Source: Hermodice carunculata
Taxonomy: Eukaryota > Annelida > Polychaeta > Eunicida > Amphinomidae
Reading direction: 5' to 3'
Length of the DNA stretch: 64,000 nt
NCBI GenBank assembly: GCA_964020975.1
Contig: OZ026626.1
Span: forward strand, 13,800,249 to 13,864,248
Both the position numbers and the translations under genes were made by a program. Within the stretch, counting starts at the first letter, position 1. Each line of letters starts with the position of its first letter. This document shows positions 59,420 to 64,000 of the stretch, piece by piece. Under the pieces are notes generated by a model. It had not been told where the DNA came from. It searched no databases and saw only the letters and a list, made by a program, of their open reading frames with translations.

Positions 59420-62400
59420 TGAATATAAATACTTGTATGTATGTAAAAGTGTATGAAAAATGTATGGAAATGAGGAAAAAAAACTTGCCTACAAGTACAA
59501 GAATTGCAAAAAAAACTGTGACTGAAATTCCGCTACAGATTAATTCAAACTAAGTACAACATGTGTCAAAAGAGAAGAAAAAATTGAATATATATATATA
59601 TGAAAATATGTATGCTATGTCAAGTGAAATGAAGAAATGTACAAATGCAACGCAATTATGTGTAGATGTTCAAGAACAAATAAATATACTAGTCACAAGC
59701 AGCATAAATGATTCACACAGCAGTGAACAAATGTTTGTGAACTTGTGACTAAATACTATAAATGTACAGAGAAATAAAGAACTAGATATAAATATTTAAC
59801 AAAGTCATTTTACTTCTCAATACAGCAACATGTGAAGTTGTAGAGTGCTGCCACCTGAACTGTAAGTTTTGAACTATGTGTCCAAAATCCTTACAAAAAT
59901 ATTCTTAACACCATTGAATTCAGGCAAAGAAAATGTGTAAATTAATTCGGAAAGTAATCCTGAAAAACGTCAATAATACTGTTCCTAATAAATACTGATA
60001 AATATGTTTGTCCACAACAAAATTCAGAGTGTAATTGCACTGGGCAAAAACACAAAAATATACTTCTAATGTGGCTGCTACACATGAAAACACACAAGAA
60101 GAAACGGGTGGAGTTATCGGTTAGTCATGACTTGTATGGCTGGTAGTCATGACGACGCTCATCTCCATAAGCTGTTGACGTCCCACCGCGGGAAATTCAC
60201 CACACTTTGCTTACAGATTCGAGAAATGACCGAAAATAACACTTGTCCATACTGTTTTGATACCAGATATGTTGTATATCTACCTAACCACCTAATCGTG
60301 CCGAGCTTCCGCACTTTAAAGGAGTAATTAGGCAATTACAACTTGGAACTCTGTTCGTACTTCTCACAGGTTATCGTAATGGATCATAATGGCCGCCAAC
60401 CGGGAATTTCAAATTTCTTTGTTAAATCCTTGAAGCAATTAGACCAGGCGACGATTAACCCTTTGGCGCCTGACACCACAATTGTATTTGGGATATATAT
60501 GACACGCACCTTAGCATCTGAAGGCGTGTTGGGTGGCAGAGACGACCGTCACTTCAAGGTATACTGGTAAAGACATCAGCGCTTCTCAAAGGGCTCTTAT
60601 TATCTGCGTAGAACCTTACGGGAGCCTCAGTCTCGCCACTGATGGGATCCACAACGAGACTACAAGCACTAGGTCTCTGGCGATTAAAACATCAAATGTA
60701 CAACAGTAGCAAAGCAAGGATACTGGATATAGGCCTAGGGCCGACTAGGCATTCTGAATGTGCCATCTTTTGTGATAAACGGCAGCATGTACCAAATCCC
60801 ATGTAGGCCTAAGTAATCTCACCTAAGTAATCTCAAAATATTTATCCACTTACACGAACACATAACACTGCCGCATGATAACTCACTGGTCGTGATCAGC
60901 GTCGCTCAAGCGTGACCTAGATTCATCTGTATACAGCCAAGTTCCGGGATTGTCTTAAGGCGGTGGGAAACCCCTGAAAGTGGCTTCACTTTTGAGTTGA
61001 GTATATATACCTAAAAACAAGAAAAATAATAATAAAATAAAATAAAATAAAATAAACACCCATATGTATCAAAACTATATCAATTTAATGAAAAGGATTC
61101 AGAGAATTACGAGTAATCTGTAACGAAAACTCAAACAAAAGTTAAAAATTGCTTAATAACCAATGCGTTTTGCGGGAAATTTTCTCGAAAAATATTGCAA
61201 ATATGTTTTCCAAATTTTGTCTCCTTTAGTCAACATATATGTATATATCTACAAAAGCGTGTCAGGGATTGTTGGTAAGTGCATTAGTTTTTTTCCAAGA
61301 TTAAAAAACAATGTCTGGAAAACTTCCATTTTGTAAAGGAACATTCTAGTATTGCATATGCAAGAAGCGAGTAAGGGGTTGAGTGGACAGTATGGCATGG
61401 GGACGGGGGGGGGGGGGGGTGTGGAGTAAACCATGTTGCATACAAACGCATATTTTTTTTTTTTTTTTTTTTTTTTGAAAATACGACAAAATATGACTTA
61501 ATATGAAGTTAGAAGTAAACATTACGTCATTGATGCCTATGAATATATCCTCCACAACCAACCAGCCCCTCTGCCTGCTCGTCCCGCCAAAATGTGAGAT
61601 GTTAAATCGTCCCTTTTCTGGAGGAATTACCATAAGACGTGCACTCCTTTACTTAAACATTATAGGCCGCGTGCCGACGTCCAGCGGCGGTGATACCAAA
61701 GGGGACAACATTTGAATGCACAATATGGTCTATATGGAAACAGGATCCTATATCTAAAAGAAATATAGCTTGAACTGTGATATGATTATATTGTTTACTT
61801 CTATGATACATAAACAAAATTTTTAAAAAACTATTTGTATTGAATGTAGCCGTCATAATAGTTTTGCGCTGACGGTATGAAATACATGAAACGGTGTTGG
61901 CAAGGAAAAAAATAGGCTCAATAACTCATATGAACTTCTTGTGCTCTGACCACGATACTGTGTGCTTAAATTTCTTGGTTTGTTTTTCCATTTCAAATTT
62001 TCAGGGTTTTTTAAGCACTCAGTAAACTTATTGGGAGGAATACGGTAGATTATATGATAACAAAGTTAAGGTATGGGTCTTTTAGGCCCACCACTATGTC
62101 ATGATTGGCCCGTTGCAGTTACCAAAATAATTTGCGTATTGCGTGCATGGAGGGAGGCGGCGGGAGTGTGACTCTTGGCTATGCCCTGTGTGCTTGGGGG
62201 GACGGGTCGAGGGTCGGAAAATGTGATTTTTATATTTTCCTTAGGTAATAATCGAATGGCCCCTAAAATCACCAAAGTTTATGACCTCCTTATTTTTGGT
62301 CCTCAATTAAAAATGATTGAATTATTTTCTAGAGAATCCCCAACACGTTTTTGTCATGAAGGAACTGAAGATTGAATCAAATTTTATTGGATCAAAATGG

Positions 62401-62689
62401 GACAATCAATCAAATTTAGTGGTGGAGATGAATCAGAAGGCAGTTATCTTTTCTTTACTGCCACCCCCCCCCCCATTGTCAGTTATCAGGGAATATAGGT
62501 CAGTCCAGTCTATTTATTTCCACTTTTGTTGGCGATGCAACATCCAAATATTGACACATGTAGGATATATGTACATGTACTTGTACCTGATAAATTGCTT
62601 TTCTAATCTCAGAATTGACAGAATTTTCTAACCAGGGTGTCTCTCTTACTTGAACTACATGTTATGACAAAAGATCGTGATTCTCTTGT

Positions 62690-62690
<1 letters not shown>
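59420..62690. other. Gene-free stretch with homopolymer runs
   Basis: A slightly GC-richer, CpG-bearing stretch at about 60.1-60.7 kb could be promoter-like, but no gene can be tied to it. G-run near 61,405-61,420, T-run near 61,451-61,476, C-run near 62,463-62,474. The frames at 60.13-60.57 kb have no recognised domain. Confidence 0.4.
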
Positions 62691-62691
<1 letters not shown>

Positions 62692-62724
<33 letters not shown>

Positions 62725-62804
62725 TTTGTTTGTTTTTTTTTTTTTTTTTTTTGTTTTTTTTTTTTGTTTTTTTTTTTGTTTTGTTTTGTTTTGTTTGCTT
62801 GTTT

Positions 62805-62839
<35 letters not shown>

Positions 62840-62846
62840 TCTATTT
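62692..62846. repeat. Poly-T / (TTTTG) / (TTTA)n tract
   Basis: Long T-runs with G interruptions passing into about ten TTTA units. The Phe-rich frame across it is an artefact. Confidence 0.95.
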
Positions 62847-62989
62847 ACAGTGTCCAAGAGATCATTGATGGGGGGGAGGTATAAAAATATTATACATCCA
62901 GCAAATGACCAGACATATGCACACAAGGAACTGCAGGGAAACGAAACTCAACAACGAAATCCTGATTCAGAAAACATTAATGTTCGCGC

Positions 62990-64000
62990 AACAGCTTGAG
63001 TGAAACAATTCCCTTTAAAAACTGTGAACAGTTTGAATACTCTTTAAGTTCTGGAAAAAAGAACTTTCAAGTTATTAGACTCACAAGCTCGAAAAAAACT
63101 TGTATTTGCCCAGAAACAAGAGGTTATCAGTTTTTTATTGAAAATTATGTTCACGAGATACGGTCTGTTCATCAAAGCTCAGTACTGTGACCCACTTCGT
63201 GTTGCAAAAGCCTATTGCACCTACACAGCTGGTTAGTCTGGCTTTTGCACTCATACAATCGCACTGTTTTACCAGGAAGGTCACTTTTCTTAACTAGGCA
63301 AAACAACCATACCAGATGATCAGTCAGAAACGCCCATGCCACAGTTATGGAACAAACTTCGTATTGAGGGCATTTTAGCAGAGCCCATCATGCAAGTCTC
63401 TCAATCAATAAAAAAGAAACAGTCACCTGCAGCTAGTTCCCCAGCTATAACATTATATGAGGCAAGAGGGCCTAATGTTATTGGTAACGACAATGACAAA
63501 CTGATTGATCTACAATCAAAAAGGGCTGCAGAGAGCCCCTCTATGGGATAACCTATATGGCATCCCCGGATGATGACAATACCCAGTATTGCAGAAGACA
63601 GCTTGGGACACATTTCCCTCGTGTTTCTGTTTTCAGCTAGCAATTGGCCTTGACAGAGGGTGACTTCCATGTTGACTGCAGGCTTGACAGTCTGCATAAG
63701 TTAACATGAAATGAAAGCTGTACTATGATAAATGAGCCTTATCCAGCTTTTCCCCTTAACAACTTGGGGGAATATGTCATAAGTGAAAATCTTTCGCCCC
63801 TCTATTAGACAAAAGTTAGACTCCCTTTCAATTAGTAAAGATCAAGCTGTTGATCTTAAAGTTAAGACTAGAGATCAAGCGAATAGTGATTTCTGGTGGA
63901 GTGAGACGAAATTTCGCCTTGCTGCATTCATCTCTGCAGAAATGTACAGGAGAAAAAAGAAAAACTGTGAAAAGTTGATCTACCGATTGCAGGAGAATCC
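62990..64000 (+). pseudogene. Decayed SWIM / YqaJ-nuclease family gene, runs off the right edge
   Basis: Family signatures appear in order. A GYQFFIENYVHEIR-like block is near 63.12-63.16 kb. A SWIM-like zinc-finger region with YCTYTAG..GFCTHTIAL is near 63.22-63.27 kb. ETPMPQLWNKLRIEGILAEP and ITLYEARGPNV lie at 63.33-63.48 kb. LALTEGDFHVDCRLDSL is at 63.64-63.69 kb and YPAFPLNNLGEYVISENLSP at about 63.74-63.80 kb. From 63,783 an open frame to the edge has VDLKVKTRDQANSDFWWSETKFRLAA, the start of a YqaJ-type (lambda exonuclease-like) domain, where relatives have a TR.QS..W...R..R.TAS pattern. The blocks are not in one frame and the gene looks broken in several places. Introns could explain only part of that. 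The catalytic core lies beyond the window. Confidence 0.7.

Noticed and set aside
59844-59857. Treating the three CAGGTGGCAGCACT sites as full copies of one repeat
   Set aside because: The flanking 50 bases at the three sites do not align by eye, so only the shared word is reported.
60100-60700. CpG-richer segment as a promoter or CpG island
   Set aside because: The enrichment is mild and no gene start could be tied to it.
62637-62999. 120-codon Phe-rich frame as a membrane protein
   Set aside because: The hydrophobic stretch is poly-T plus (TTTA)n translation.

Overview
The window looks like nuclear DNA from a marine invertebrate animal. It is AT-rich and crowded with microsatellites ((CTA)n, (AT)n, (CATA)n, (AAAT)n, (ATT)n, (GA)n). 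Coding density is very low, exons have splice-like borders, and the mobile-element mix (Penelope-like, Ty3/Gypsy, APE-type LINE, Tc1/mariner, MITE) is eukaryotic. Several multicopy protein families are ones I associate with cnidarians, molluscs, lancelets and similar animals. I cannot name a species or phylum from the sequence alone. There are no operons, tRNAs, rRNAs or CRISPR arrays that I can see.

Layout. 0-13 kb is non-coding and microsatellite-rich. It holds a tandem array of a roughly 500-bp unit (8.2-9.6 kb) that ends in a hairpin. 13.3-16.65 kb is an old Ty3/Gypsy fossil on the minus strand. 18.15-21.9 kb is a decayed gene of a multicopy animal family whose conserved acidic motifs (SPDTD, HAFTGCD) look like a FEN/PIN-type nuclease; a 431-bp MITE has inserted into it. 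22-30.7 kb is mostly gene-free, but at 26.2-26.57 kb there is a striking array of about 16 degenerate palindromes spaced about 21 bp apart, and at 28.1-28.8 kb an unexplained open frame.

The one convincing host coding exon is at 30,764-31,999 (+): a last exon of a GT92 (DUF23) glycosyltransferase. 32-39 kb is non-coding. It contains a cluster of TCAAGGTCA half-sites next to an array of about 180-bp repeats, and a duplicated microsatellite-plus-flank block. A Tc1-like transposase relic is at 39.2-40 kb. Two Penelope-like reverse-transcriptase fragments lie at 41.4-43.6 kb, with a hammerhead-like motif just upstream on the opposite strand.

44,569-54,425 (minus) is a complete-length but broken Ty3/Gypsy-type LTR element. 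It has 1.1-kb LTRs, an ATAT target duplication, a primer-binding site, a polypurine tract, gag, pol and a fusion-protein-like env region. Its two LTRs differ by about 5-6%, and CpG loss is strongly one-sided. A decayed APE-type LINE follows at 55.1-58.56 kb. A small helix-hairpin-helix ORF (58.9-59.4 kb, minus) and a decayed SWIM/YqaJ-nuclease gene running off the right edge (63.0-64.0 kb, +) finish the window.

No multi-gene system is visible. The most original signals are the 21-bp palindrome array, the one-sided CpG decay of the env-bearing element, and the repeats with built-in symmetry.
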